From Aerococcus sanguinicola (GTDB lineage: Bacteria > Bacillota > Bacilli > Lactobacillales > Aerococcaceae): a stretch of DNA of 64,000 nt. Shown here piece after piece: positions 24,584-32,862 of this stretch. The DNA lies in contig NZ_CP014160.1 of NCBI RefSeq assembly GCF_001543145.1, positions 1,364,001 through 1,428,000 on the forward strand, given 5' to 3'. The translations under genes were made by a program, and so were the position numbers. Each line of letters starts with the position of its first letter. The first letter of the stretch is position 1. Below the pieces are notes generated by a model that saw only the letters and a list, made by a program, of their open reading frames with translations, was not told the origin of the DNA and ran no database searches.

Positions 24584-25325
24584 CGATTAAGTCCACTCCT
24601 TTATCTTTAAGGTCTTGGCGTTCTTCGTCACTGAGTTGGTGGCGGTTAGGCATGGTTGGGGAAGCACTTGAACCGCGGAGCACCATGTCGAATTGGGAGC
24701 CTAGGGCCCAGTCAGGTTCGGTGAAGTCGTGGTTGTAAGTTGCCACAACGCGCTTGCGCTCGTCTTCATCGAGATCGAGGTAAATCCCTTCGTCATAGTC
24801 TAGGAGAGGGTCCCCTTCGAAGTAGAGTTGGGTCACTAAACGGTCGGCGAGGGCAGGGCCCATCACAGAGAAGTGGATATGGGCCGGTCGCCATTGGTTG
24901 ATATCGGGTTTCCAGGCATAGTTACCTGGTTTGATGGTGGTAAATTCGTAGTTGCCCTCTTCATCTGTGTAGGTCCAACCGCTCCCGATGAAGTTTGGAT
25001 CGAGGGGCGCATCCCAAGAATCGAGCTTATGGATATAGCGGCCCGCTGCATTGGCTTGCCAAATTTCGATAAAGGCTTTAGGGACAGGGTTTCCATTCTC
25101 ATCGAGGACGCGGCCTTTGACAATAATGCGTTGGCCAATAGCTTCATCGCCAGTGCCGGCATTTTTGGTGAGGTCATCATTTTTACCATACTTATCAACG
25201 AGGGCAGGGCCAGGACCCGGCTCAAAGAGGGGGAAGAAGGATTTGAATTCTGTTTCATCCATTTCGTGGCCGTGTTTTTTAATGTGTTCCCAGGCTTGGG
25301 CGTTCTTCAGGCTTTTGTTAGTCAT
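24576..25325 (-). CDS. pcaH: protocatechuate 3,4-dioxygenase beta subunit
   Basis: This 249-residue catalytic subunit opens the ring of protocatechuate between its two hydroxyls, giving 3-carboxy-cis,cis-muconate. All four Fe(III) ligands of the family can be located: Tyr97 (AAGRYIHK), Tyr136 (PGNYAW), and His149 and His151 (RPAHIHF). The VTQLYFEGDPL and FDMVLRG blocks also match Pseudomonas PcaH. AAAGGACG precedes the ATG. A pair of CATGCAAAT repeats upstream may be an operator. The enzyme is rare in fermentative cocci and stands without downstream pathway genes, so the physiological substrate could be another catechol. Confidence 0.87.
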   Translation of the reverse strand: MTNKSLKNAQAWEHIKKHGHEMDETEFKSFFPLFEPGPGPALVDKYGKNDDLTKNAGTGDEAIGQRIIVKGRVLDENGNPVPKAFIEIWQANAAGRYIHKLDSWDAPLDPNFIGSGWTYTDEEGNYEFTTIKPGNYAWKPDINQWRPAHIHFSVMGPALADRLVTQLYFEGDPLLDYDEGIYLDLDEDERKRVVATYNHDFTEPDWALGSQFDMVLRGSSASPTMPNRHQLSDEERQDLKDKGVDLIDD

Positions 25326-25401
25326 CTAAGACGTCCTTTCTTTTGTGGGCTTTAAAATTAAATTAAAGGGTTGCCTGTATCCTAGCACAGCTAAAAATAA
25401 A

Positions 25402-25428
25402 CATGCAAATAATAACAATCATGCAAAT
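25402..25428 (-). promoter_or_regulatory. direct repeat upstream of pcaHG
   Basis: CATGCAAAT occurs at 25402-25410 and 25420-25428, 18 bp start to start, 77-103 bp before the pcaH start codon. This is a possible activator or repressor site. The remaining gap to the yaaA gene (25429-25613) shows nothing further. Confidence 0.4.
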
Positions 25429-25631
25429 ATCGTTAATTATCTTCTGATGATAGAGGAAAGTTAGTTTTTAAGCAAAAAGTCCTTTAAACTAGGATTTATA
25501 GTCTGGACTGATTATCAGTCGAAGCTTGCTTCAACGATTTCTGCAAACAATATTGTATTAGAAGAGATGGCCGGGTGGACAAGGGGGAGGTCATCAGGCA
25601 TAATGGATCTTGATTGAAGGAGGCGTTTGCT

Positions 25632-26366
25632 ATGAAGATTATCTTATCCCCAGCCAAAGAGCAGGATCTTTCTCATCTTCTAGCCGAGGATTGGGACCTG
25701 TCCGCTAAGAGTCAACAAATCGTTGACCAACTGCAAAGCCTGGAAGAAGGCGAGCTCCAAAAAGCGCTTAAACTGTCGGACAAGCAAGTCGGTCCGGTTC
25801 AGGAAATGATAGCAGCTTTTGACCAGAAGGCGACTTATCCAGCCATCCAGCTCTATCATGGACTGGCTTTTCGGCAATTTGACTTGGAGGATTTGACCGC
25901 CAGCCAGAAGGATTATCTCGCAGACCATGTCGTGATTCTGTCCGCTTTGTATGGTCCTATCAGCGCTTTTACTCCGATCAAGGCCTATCGTTTAGACTTT
26001 ACCATGCCCTTGCGGATCGATGGTCAGTCCCTACGCCAATATTGGAAGGGAACTTTCGACCAGGTTTTCCATCCAGGCGAAGTGGTGGTTAATCTCGCAA
26101 GTCAAGAATATGCCAGCATGCTCCAAACTGATCGCTATGACTGGCTTGAGGTCGAATTCTGCCAATACCGCCAGGGCAAATTGAAGAAGGCCCCCTCAGC
26201 TACTGCCAAGAAATTACGGGGCAAGATGGCCAATGCTTTGGTCCACGACCAGGCAGAAAGCATCGAAGCGCTTAAAGCTTTTCAAGCAGAGGGCTTTACT
26301 TATGCCCCGTCAGCTTCTAAAGAAGGGTTTTTAGTCTTTATCCATGACGAGGAGGACCAGTCCTGA
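25632..26366 (+). CDS. yaaA: YaaA family peroxide-stress protein
   Basis: This 244-residue protein of the YaaA/UPF0246 family is linked in E. coli to lowering free iron and protecting DNA during peroxide stress. The start MKIILSPAKEQ and the blocks YHGLAFRQFD, ILSALYGPISAFTPIKAYRLDF, VVNLASQEY and ANALVHDQAES are characteristic. I start it at ATG 25632, because AAGGAGG at 25617-25623 lies between an in-frame TTG at 25614 and this codon. Its stop overlaps the next start (ATGA), which couples it to a small Cys-containing protein. Confidence 0.88.
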   Translation: MKIILSPAKEQDLSHLLAEDWDLSAKSQQIVDQLQSLEEGELQKALKLSDKQVGPVQEMIAAFDQKATYPAIQLYHGLAFRQFDLEDLTASQKDYLADHVVILSALYGPISAFTPIKAYRLDFTMPLRIDGQSLRQYWKGTFDQVFHPGEVVVNLASQEYASMLQTDRYDWLEVEFCQYRQGKLKKAPSATAKKLRGKMANALVHDQAESIEALKAFQAEGFTYAPSASKEGFLVFIHDEEDQS

Positions 26367-26668
26367 TGAACTACCAGAATCCCTACCGGAAGAAAGTCAA
26401 GAACAGCCATCTCTTGCTAGTTTCCTGCCAGGTCTGCAAGGCAGATTTAGCGATTTACTATAAGGTGGGGCGGGGCAACCTGATCAAACTCCAGGTCCAC
26501 CGCATCCACTCGGCTAACTTCCCCCTCCAGCCTTTAGCTAAGGCCTTGAATTGTCCGGAATGTGGGCAACAAGTCGCTTCCTTAGCAGATTACAAGGGGA
26601 AGCCCTGCTACTTTCTCTTCCGGTCTTTAACCACTAGCCGCCGTATCTCCAGCCACGACCTGGCTTAA
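26366..26668 (+). CDS. small protein with CxxC pairs, coupled to yaaA
   Basis: This 100-residue protein has CQVC near residue 21 and CPEC near residue 69, the layout of a treble-clef or zinc-ribbon metal site. The basic N-terminus and the RSLTTSRRISS tail could contact nucleic acid. I do not recognise the family. It is translationally coupled to yaaA (ATGA overlap), which suggests a related job, perhaps in metal handling or peroxide response; this is inference from context only. A terminator follows. Confidence 0.65.
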   Translation: MNYQNPYRKKVKNSHLLLVSCQVCKADLAIYYKVGRGNLIKLQVHRIHSANFPLQPLAKALNCPECGQQVASLADYKGKPCYFLFRSLTTSRRISSHDLA

Positions 26669-26694
26669 GTATTCTTAATTACTCAGAATAGATT

Positions 26695-26730
26695 AAAAAG
26701 GACTGAGCAATTTGTCTCAGTCCTTTTTAT
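26695..26730 (+). terminator. intrinsic terminator after the yaaA operon
   Basis: AAAAAGGACTGAG (26695-26707) pairs with CTCAGTCCTTTTT (26716-26728). Confidence 0.88.
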
Positions 26731-26890
26731 TTGTGATTGAATTTTCAAATTGTTTTTCTTTTATTAAGTCCTCCACAAAAATACTGACAAATCTAACTTT
26801 TCGTCCGTCAAATCTTTCCCAAAAAGTGAAAATAATGGTAGACATGAATAGGGTATCAGGCATAAAATAGTTAAGTGATGAACATGTAAC

Positions 26891-26905
26891 TGAGAATTAG
26901 AATCA
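26891..26905 (+). promoter_or_regulatory. possible Fur-type box before feoA
   Basis: TGAGAATTAGAATCA matches 11 of the 14 fixed positions of the 7-1-7 Fur consensus (TGATAAT-N-ATTATCA). It lies just before the ribosome site of the first feoA gene. Iron repression of feo is usual, but the match is imperfect. Confidence 0.4.
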
Positions 26906-26918
26906 ATGAGAGGCGCTT

Positions 26919-27131
26919 ATGTATTTAGCCATGTTAACAAAAGGAGAGACAGGAACGATCGCTCGTCTAGTCGGTTCCAAGCAAATTGTGAAACGTTTAA
27001 CGGACCTGGGCTTCGTTCCCGGAGCTGAAATTACGGTACGAAACGAACTAGCGGGGGATTTGATTGTGGACTTGAAAGGGACCCGCCTGGCCTTGAATCG
27101 CTCCATGGCCATGCATATCCTGCTTCGCTAA
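26919..27131 (+). CDS. feoA: FeoA family ferrous iron transport protein (first)
   Basis: This 70-residue SH3-like FeoA protein is a small cytosolic partner of the FeoB iron(II) channel. It has the family pattern: Gly-rich start, a KRLTDLGFVPGAEITV turn and a C-terminal VDLKGTRLALNRSMAMHI strand. GAGAGG lies upstream of ATG 26919. It is the first gene of a four-gene feo operon with a second FeoA 18 bases downstream. Two separate FeoA genes are common in Firmicutes; their individual roles are unclear. Confidence 0.88.
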   Translation: MYLAMLTKGETGTIARLVGSKQIVKRLTDLGFVPGAEITVRNELAGDLIVDLKGTRLALNRSMAMHILLR

Positions 27132-27149
27132 AAGGAGAGAAAGTTAGAG

Positions 27150-27371
27150 ATGAAGACCTTAGACCAAGTGACATTGGGAGAAAGCGTTCGGGTGAAGGGC
27201 GTACACGCTGAAGGGATCTTAAGGCGACGCCTACGGGATATGGGGCTGACCAAGGGGGCCCAAGTGACCCTGCGGAAGTTGGCTCCCCTTGGCGACCCTA
27301 TGGAATTGACCGTTCGAGGTTATGAGTTGAGTTTGCGGAAGAAAGATGCCGCATGTGTTGAAGTGGAATAA
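27150..27371 (+). CDS. feoA: FeoA family ferrous iron transport protein (second)
   Basis: This 73-residue FeoA paralogue has the blocks GESVRVKGVHAEGILRRRL, RDMGLTKGAQVTLRKLAPLGDP and VRGYELSLRKKDA. The last is closer to the classical FeoA consensus (GDPxxxxxRGxxLxLR) than the first copy is. AAAGGAGAG precedes ATG 27150 and feoB follows within 10 bases. It probably contacts the FeoB G domain to modulate iron(II) uptake. Confidence 0.9.
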   Translation: MKTLDQVTLGESVRVKGVHAEGILRRRLRDMGLTKGAQVTLRKLAPLGDPMELTVRGYELSLRKKDAACVEVE

Positions 27372-27381
27372 GGAGTGAATG

Positions 27382-29520
27382 ATGACGGTTAAATTGGCAT
27401 TGGCCGGTAATCCGAATACCGGTAAGACAACCCTTTTTAATGCATTGACAGGATCGAATCAGAGAGTGGGCAACTGGCCGGGGGTAACGGTCGAGAAGAA
27501 AGGCGGAGCGCTCAAGGCCGATAGCTCGGTCTGGTTAGAGGATTTGCCGGGGATTTACTCCCTGTCTCCCTATACTTCGGAAGAGTTAATTTCTAGAAAT
27601 TATATCTTGGAGGAAGACCCTGATCTAATCTTAAATATTGTGGATGCCTCCAGTCTGGAACGCAACCTCTACCTCACCACCCAATTGACAGAAGTAGGGA
27701 TTCCGGTTGTCGTGGCCCTCAACATGATGGATATCGCGGAGAAACGCGGCATCCAAATCGATAGTCAAGGTCTCAGTGAGGCTCTGGGCTGTCCGGTAGC
27801 CCCTATTTCGGCCCTTAAATGGACCGGGGTCGCTAAATTGACGGAAGCAGCAATTGTCCGCGCTGAAGAAAACCTTCCTTACCAGCCCCCTAAAAAATAC
27901 CCCCACCGGGTCGAAAAGGTGATTGGTGAGATTGCTGAGATTATAGACGGACAGGTGCCGGCTGACCGTTTGCGCTGGTATGCGATCAAGACTTTTGAAC
28001 GCGATACAGAAGTGGTCGAAGGACTTGAACTATCCGAGGACCAAGCTAAGTCAATCGAGGCACTTATCGACCAGTTGGAGAATGCCTATGATGACGATTC
28101 AGAAGGGATTATGGCAACGAGCCGCTATGAATGGATTAGCCAGATGATTGCCGACTGTGTCCAGGAAGAAAGCCAAGAGGAGTTGAGCTTGACTGACCGG
28201 GTGGATGCCATCGTCACCAACCGCTTCCTGGCCTTGCCTATTTTTGCGGGCGTGATGTACTTAGTTTATTATCTGGCTGTTTCAACGATCGGTAAGCAAG
28301 GTACAGACTGGGTCAATGACCAGGTCTTTGGTGAATTTGTTCCTGAACACCTGGGCGGGCTCTTGGCGAATCTAGGCGTGTCGGATTGGTTGCAAGCCTT
28401 GATTATGGACGGGATTGTGGCTGGTGTGGGGGCTGTCCTAGGCTTCTTACCGCAAATGATGGTGCTCTTTATCTGCCTAGCCTTCTTGGAAGACTGCGGT
28501 TATATGGCCCGGATTGCCTTTGTCCTCGACCGGATCTTCCGTAAGTTCGGCTTATCCGGGAAGTCTTTCATTCCTATTTTAGTTTCGACCGGCTGCGGGG
28601 TCCCAGGCATCATGGCGGCGCGGACCATTGAAAATGACAATGACCGCCGCTTGACCATTATGACGACGACCTTTATCCCTTGTGGGGCTAAGTTGCCGAT
28701 TATTGCTCTGATTACGGGGGCCTTCTTCCCCCATGCCGACTGGGTGGCCCTATCGACTTACTTTATGGGCATTGGCGCCATCGTTCTCTCAGGGATTATG
28801 CTCAAAAAGACCCGCTGGTTTGCGGGGGATCCGGCACCCTTTGTCATTGAACTGCCCAGCTACCACCTACCGAGCTTAAGCGGGGTCTTGCGGACAGTTT
28901 TTGAACGGACCAAGGCCTTCGTCAAAAAAGCCGGCACTATTGTCCTCTTGTCAACTGTGATGATTTGGGCCCTGCAAAGTTTCGACTGGCAGCTGAACTT
29001 GGTGGAAACCGGAGACTCTATCCTGGCGAGCCTGGGACGTGTCTTGGCCCCTCTCTTTGCGCCCTTAGGCTGGGGTGACTGGCGGGCTGCTGTGGCTTCA
29101 GTAACTGGTCTTTTAGCCAAAGAAAACTTGGTAGGGACTTTCGGCATCCTCTTTGGTTATGCGGAAGCTGCCGAAGATGGGGCTGAGTTCTGGCCTCAAC
29201 TGTCCCAGGCCTTTACCCCGATTGCAGGCTATTCCCTGATGACCTTCAACTTGCTCTGCGTGCCTTGTATGGCAGCTGTGGGGGCCCTGCGCCGGGAGAT
29301 GATGGACGATAAAATGACTCTTTTTGCGGTTATTTACCAGTGCCTCTTAGCCTACGGTGTCTCGTTGATGATCTACCAGTTCGGGACTTGGTGGACAACC
29401 GGTCACTTTGACGCTTGGACAGCCATTGCCTGCCTGACTTTAGCAGGTATGGTGTACATGGTCTTCTTCAAGCGCCCATACCAAGCCAAGCCTGCCTTGG
29501 CTCATCTAAGGAGGGTTTAA
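27382..29520 (+). CDS. feoB: ferrous iron transporter FeoB
   Basis: This membrane GTPase of about 712 residues imports Fe(II). The N-terminal G domain has G1 GNPNTGKT, the switch region NWPGVTVEKK, G3 DLPGIYSL and G4 NMMD. A helical GDI-like domain (about 170-265) leads to a membrane part with two Gate motifs carrying conserved Cys (STGCGVPGIMAAR and FIPCGAKLPI). AGGAG at 27371-27375 is 6 bases from ATG 27382 and 3 bases from ATG 27379. It is followed after one base by the Cys-rich FeoB partner. Confidence 0.95.
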   Translation: MTVKLALAGNPNTGKTTLFNALTGSNQRVGNWPGVTVEKKGGALKADSSVWLEDLPGIYSLSPYTSEELISRNYILEEDPDLILNIVDASSLERNLYLTTQLTEVGIPVVVALNMMDIAEKRGIQIDSQGLSEALGCPVAPISALKWTGVAKLTEAAIVRAEENLPYQPPKKYPHRVEKVIGEIAEIIDGQVPADRLRWYAIKTFERDTEVVEGLELSEDQAKSIEALIDQLENAYDDDSEGIMATSRYEWISQMIADCVQEESQEELSLTDRVDAIVTNRFLALPIFAGVMYLVYYLAVSTIGKQGTDWVNDQVFGEFVPEHLGGLLANLGVSDWLQALIMDGIVAGVGAVLGFLPQMMVLFICLAFLEDCGYMARIAFVLDRIFRKFGLSGKSFIPILVSTGCGVPGIMAARTIENDNDRRLTIMTTTFIPCGAKLPIIALITGAFFPHADWVALSTYFMGIGAIVLSGIMLKKTRWFAGDPAPFVIELPSYHLPSLSGVLRTVFERTKAFVKKAGTIVLLSTVMIWALQSFDWQLNLVETGDSILASLGRVLAPLFAPLGWGDWRAAVASVTGLLAKENLVGTFGILFGYAEAAEDGAEFWPQLSQAFTPIAGYSLMTFNLLCVPCMAAVGALRREMMDDKMTLFAVIYQCLLAYGVSLMIYQFGTWWTTGHFDAWTAIACLTLAGMVYMVFFKRPYQAKPALAHLRRV

Positions 29521-29521
29521 G

Positions 29522-29716
29522 ATGGGGGATATTTTAGTGTTGCTGATCCTTATTCCGATCATATTTTATGCTGGTCGGGCCGTCTATCAAGAATTCCACG
29601 GCCAAGGCCCCTGTGCTGCCTGCGCCTTCAAGCAAGAAGGCTGTGCCGGCTCCTGTAAGCCGATCAAAAAGGCCAAAACTAGCGGTCAGACCTCTTACTA
29701 TTGCAAGTTAAAATAG
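29522..29716 (+). CDS. FeoB-associated Cys-rich membrane protein
   Basis: This 64-residue protein has one N-terminal membrane helix (residues 3-20) and a Cys-rich tail: CAAC (residues 32-35), then C41, C45 and a final C61. It matches the small FeoB-associated Cys-rich family that takes the place of FeoC in many Firmicutes. It begins one base after the feoB stop, with AAGGAGG in the end of feoB. Metal sensing or transfer is likely but not proven. A terminator ends the operon. Confidence 0.85.
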   Translation: MGDILVLLILIPIIFYAGRAVYQEFHGQGPCAACAFKQEGCAGSCKPIKKAKTSGQTSYYCKLK

Positions 29717-29789
29717 CTGAAGCTACAGACCCAAAATAAGTGAAGGAAGTACTTATATCCATCTATGAGCTGTATAGTTACAGAAGCAT

Positions 29790-29828
29790 AAAAAATGCCA
29801 AGTCATTTAATCGACTTGGCATTTTTGT
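29790..29828 (+). terminator. intrinsic terminator of the feo operon
   Basis: AAAAATGCCAAGTC pairs with GACTTGGCATTTTT, and a T-rich tail follows. Confidence 0.9.
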
Positions 29829-29895
29829 TTTTTAGATAGTTATCTATAGTTAAGTAGTAGTGGCTAATAATTAAAGTATTTTTTTCATTTAATAG

Positions 29896-30072
29896 TGAGC
29901 AGTAGTGGAGCTTTGAATTTGATCGTTAGCCATGAATAAGCAAGCAATGTGAATTACGGATAGTCGGCGCAAGCCGTTACTAGCCGTTTGAAGCTCGCTA
30001 GGCGAGAGACCTTGGCTCGAGCCGGTGCCATGGCTCTTTAACGATCAAATTCAAAAGCGCAACGGATGCTCA
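29896..30072 (-). repeat. 177-bp intergenic structured repeat, family 1, copy B (inverted)
   Basis: This copy has exactly the same length and layout as the one at 1013-1189, on the opposite strand: TGAGCA/TGCTCA ends, the CTCGCTAGGCGAG hairpin at 29994-30006 and the GGCTCGAGCC palindrome. The outer arm reads GATCGTTA (29921-29928) with TAACGATC (30039-30046), and the inner hairpin closes with ACGG (29956-29959) and CCGT (29984-29987). Both differ from copy A on both sides at once. It fills the gap between the convergent feo operon and brnQ. Confidence 0.85.
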
Positions 30073-30094
30073 CCAATACAATGTAAAAAAACAT

Positions 30095-31408
30095 TTAATT
30101 AAGCTGGCTTTGGCGACCTTGCCAATAGGCGTAGAGCGTGCAGGCTGCTGCACAGAGTAGGGAAGGCAAGAACCATTCCAAACCATATTGGCTAAGGGGA
30201 AGCTGGCTGATAAAGTTTAAGACTGGCTCTAGCTTCAAGGCTTCGAAGTAACGGCCTAAGATGGCTAGGGCTTGGACTAAACCAATCAAGCCTGCACCGA
30301 TGACCGCTCCGGTATAAGTGGTATTGTATTTAATATGACGGTCGAAGAGGGAGAAGATGATCAGGACCATCACGATCGGATAGATCAGGGTCAATACAAA
30401 GCTGGCGAAGTCAATAATCCGTGTTGTTCCTACTAAGGAAATCACGAATTCAATGGCCACACAGGTCAGTGTCACTGCCTGGTAGGTCCAGCGCCCCTTG
30501 GATTGACCCACGAAGAAGCTGGCACAGGCGGAGGTGATCCCTACGGCCGTAGTTAAGCAGGCCAGGGTCACGCAGATCCCCATGATGAGATTGCCATAGG
30601 GGCCGAGAATTTGCGCTACAGTGCCGGTGAAGACGACGGTCCGGTCATCCGCTATGGTAAAGAGGCTAGAGACCGTTGATCCCGCATAAGTGAGCGACAA
30701 GTAGACGACCGCTAAGAGGGCAAAGGCCACGATCCCAACTAGGACACCGGCCTTCATTTGAGTCTTCTTATCTGTATAGCCCCGTTGCTTCAGTTCAGAC
30801 ATGACCACGCTGGCAAGAATCGAAGCGGCTAGAGCATCCATGGTCTGGTAACCCTCCCTAAAGCCATAAGCGAAGGTATGGTCGATTTGACTAGCTGGGG
30901 GGGTACCCACGGGATTAATAATCGCTGAGATGACGAGAACCGTTAGAATGATAATAATAGCTGGTGTCAGGTACTTCCCAATATTGTTGATCACCTTACT
31001 TGGATTGAGGGCTAAATAGGCCGTCAAGGAGAAGAAGATCAAGGAAGTGATCCAAATTGGGGCGTCGGGCCAAAGCGATTGGACGAAGACCTCATGCGTT
31101 GTGGCCCCGGTCCGCGGTACGGAGAAGAGGGGGCCAATCAGAACGACTGAGATCCCGGCGAGGATAATTCCAAATTTAGGATGGACTCGCCGTCCTAAAT
31201 CATCCGCCCGCCCCCCCAGGGCTATGGTCACGAGGACCCCGAGGATGGGGAAGAGAGGGTCTGACATCAGAAAACCAAAGGCAGCATTTACCCAATTCTC
31301 GCCGCCCAGAACTCCTAGATATGGCGGGAAGATCAAATTTCCAGCGCCAAAGAAGATGGCAAAGAGGGCGAAACCAATAATAATAATGTCTTTTGTTTTT
31401 ATATTCAT
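30095..31408 (-). CDS. brnQ: branched-chain amino acid transport carrier BrnQ (LIVCS family)
   Basis: This 437-residue membrane protein has about 12 segments and should import Leu, Ile and Val with Na+ or H+. The opening IGFALFAIFFGAGNLIFPPYLG is the family hallmark, and GFREGYQTMDALAASILASVV is its second conserved block. The ribosome site is weak (AAAGA). It is transcribed alone and converges on the feo operon across the family 1 repeat. No T-box or CodY site was recognised upstream. The 273-bp gap to the next gene holds its promoter and the gpx terminator. Confidence 0.92.
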   Translation of the reverse strand: MNIKTKDIIIIGFALFAIFFGAGNLIFPPYLGVLGGENWVNAAFGFLMSDPLFPILGVLVTIALGGRADDLGRRVHPKFGIILAGISVVLIGPLFSVPRTGATTHEVFVQSLWPDAPIWITSLIFFSLTAYLALNPSKVINNIGKYLTPAIIIILTVLVISAIINPVGTPPASQIDHTFAYGFREGYQTMDALAASILASVVMSELKQRGYTDKKTQMKAGVLVGIVAFALLAVVYLSLTYAGSTVSSLFTIADDRTVVFTGTVAQILGPYGNLIMGICVTLACLTTAVGITSACASFFVGQSKGRWTYQAVTLTCVAIEFVISLVGTTRIIDFASFVLTLIYPIVMVLIIFSLFDRHIKYNTTYTGAVIGAGLIGLVQALAILGRYFEALKLEPVLNFISQLPLSQYGLEWFLPSLLCAAACTLYAYWQGRQSQLN

Positions 31409-31608
31409 TATAACAATCTTTCTATTTTATGATGGTACCTATGATAACACAAAAAATAAACGAATGAGAGAGTTTTACCAAATTTATTTAGAAAATTTCC
31501 ACAAATGATCAGTTTTGCTTATTTATTGTTTCAATTGTCCTTACAAATCGACAGTGATTGCTTTGGTGTTTGACTGGACGAGCTGTGGAAAAATGCGAAC
31601 AAAATATG

Positions 31609-31662
31609 AGCCCTGAAGGCCTAAAGGGATCTGTGATTAGATCTTTCAGGAGTTTCAGGGCT
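31609..31662 (-). terminator. probable terminator of the gpx/monooxygenase transcript
   Basis: AGCCCTGAA (31609-31617) pairs with TTCAGGGCT (31654-31662), with an inner AGATC-containing stem. The minus-strand continuation is T-rich (CATATTTTGTTC). Confidence 0.6.
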
Positions 31663-31681
31663 TTAGGATGTTATGAGGGAC

Positions 31682-32224
31682 TTACAAGAGGCTTTCAACA
31701 TGTCGACGGAGTTTTTTTAGCGAGTGGCTAGGTTCGTAGCGGGCGACAACTTGGCCATTACGGTCAACCAGGAATTTGGTGAAATTCCACTTGATATCAG
31801 GATTCTGCTGGTAGTTTTTATCCTGAACTTTGAGCATAGCGGCGAGGGCCAAACCCTTAGCTGACTTACCGAAACCGTGGAAAGCTTGCTGGCTCTTAAG
31901 ATAGCGATAGAGGTCTAATTGGTCGGGGCCATTGACCTTAGCCTTCTTCATTTGAGGAAATTCGGTTTGGTAGTTTAACTGGCAGAATGCTTGGATATCT
32001 TGGTCAGAACCTGGCGCCTGGTCTTTAAATTGATTGCAGGGGATATCAATAATCTCTAGTCCCTGGTCGTGATAGCTGTCGTAGAGCGCTTGAAGGTCCT
32101 TATACTGACTAGTAAAGCCACAGCGGGTAGCTGTATTGACGATTAAGAGGACCTTGCCTTTGAGATCTGCTAGGTCTAAGGTGCTCCCATCTGGACGCTC
32201 GACAGAATAATCATAAATGGTCAT
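31682..32224 (-). CDS. gpo: glutathione peroxidase-family thiol peroxidase
   Basis: This 180-residue enzyme of the GPx family reduces hydroperoxides through a thiol; in bacteria the reductant is usually thioredoxin. The peroxidatic Cys35 lies in NTATRCGFTSQY, where selenocysteine would be in animal enzymes. The LEIIDIPCNQF block and the IKWNFTKFLVDRNG block supply the Gln, Trp and Asn of the catalytic set. It lies 68 bp downstream of the FMN reductase gene on the same strand, so it may share the flavin-monooxygenase transcript; the terminator follows it. Confidence 0.9.
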   Translation of the reverse strand: MTIYDYSVERPDGSTLDLADLKGKVLLIVNTATRCGFTSQYKDLQALYDSYHDQGLEIIDIPCNQFKDQAPGSDQDIQAFCQLNYQTEFPQMKKAKVNGPDQLDLYRYLKSQQAFHGFGKSAKGLALAAMLKVQDKNYQQNPDIKWNFTKFLVDRNGQVVARYEPSHSLKKLRRHVESLL

Positions 32225-32292
32225 AGCTGTAATTCCTCCTCACTTATATTATAGAGCACTTGCTGGCTTTATAAAATGATCCGCTCATAATT

Positions 32293-32859
32293 TTAAAAAC
32301 CGAATTTTTCATCTTCTTTGCGCAGAATTTCTTGGTAGGTCTCAGCAAGGACCATGGTTTCATCCACTAGGTCCTTGATGCGGAAGAGGACGTCATCATT
32401 GTGGATCTCGTCGATACCAAAGTCGCGGTCGTTGAGATAGACATAGCGAGGAGTCACATTAGCCTTCATATAATTGAGGATGGGCTTCAATTGAAGCTCT
32501 GGAATGAGGTAATGGCGGTTAGAGCCAGAAGAGGCGATGATGCCTACTGTTTTATGTTCCAAGCCTTTTTGGGGGAGGAGGTCAAAGACATTCTTCAGGC
32601 TGGCAGGGATGGAGGCTTGGAAGATGGGAGTGCCGATGAAGAGCACATCAGCATCCATGACGGAACGGGCAACCGTTTCGGTATCGCCCTTGTAGTCTAG
32701 AAAATTACGGCCATCCGCAAAGACCATGTCCAGGTCCTTGAGATTGAGATAGTTTAAGTCGTGGTCACTGTAATGGTCTTGGAGTTCTTGGTAGAGGGCT
32801 TTAGTGGCAATTTCTGTTTTGCGGCCCACATTGGAGCCGGAGAGTACGAGTATATTCAT
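32293..32859 (-). CDS. NAD(P)H-dependent FMN reductase, partner of luciferase-like monooxygenases
   Basis: This 188-residue flavodoxin-fold reductase has the phosphate loop LSGSNVGRKTEIA at its start, FIGTPIFQASIPASLKNVFDLL and a GIIASSGSNRHYL loop for flavin binding. It starts 3 bases after the second monooxygenase gene, so it should supply reduced FMN to those enzymes. The arrangement recalls the reductase paired with CE1758-type monooxygenases (CE1759 family), an assignment from memory and context. The reaction carried out by the system is unknown. Confidence 0.82.
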   Translation of the reverse strand: MNILVLSGSNVGRKTEIATKALYQELQDHYSDHDLNYLNLKDLDMVFADGRNFLDYKGDTETVARSVMDADVLFIGTPIFQASIPASLKNVFDLLPQKGLEHKTVGIIASSGSNRHYLIPELQLKPILNYMKANVTPRYVYLNDRDFGIDEIHNDDVLFRIKDLVDETMVLAETYQEILRKEDEKFGF

Positions 32860-32862
32860 GCT

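Noticed and set aside
24873..25355. 160-codon plus-strand frame opposite pcaH
   Set aside because: It is antisense to a gene with clear catalytic residues and has no family resemblance.
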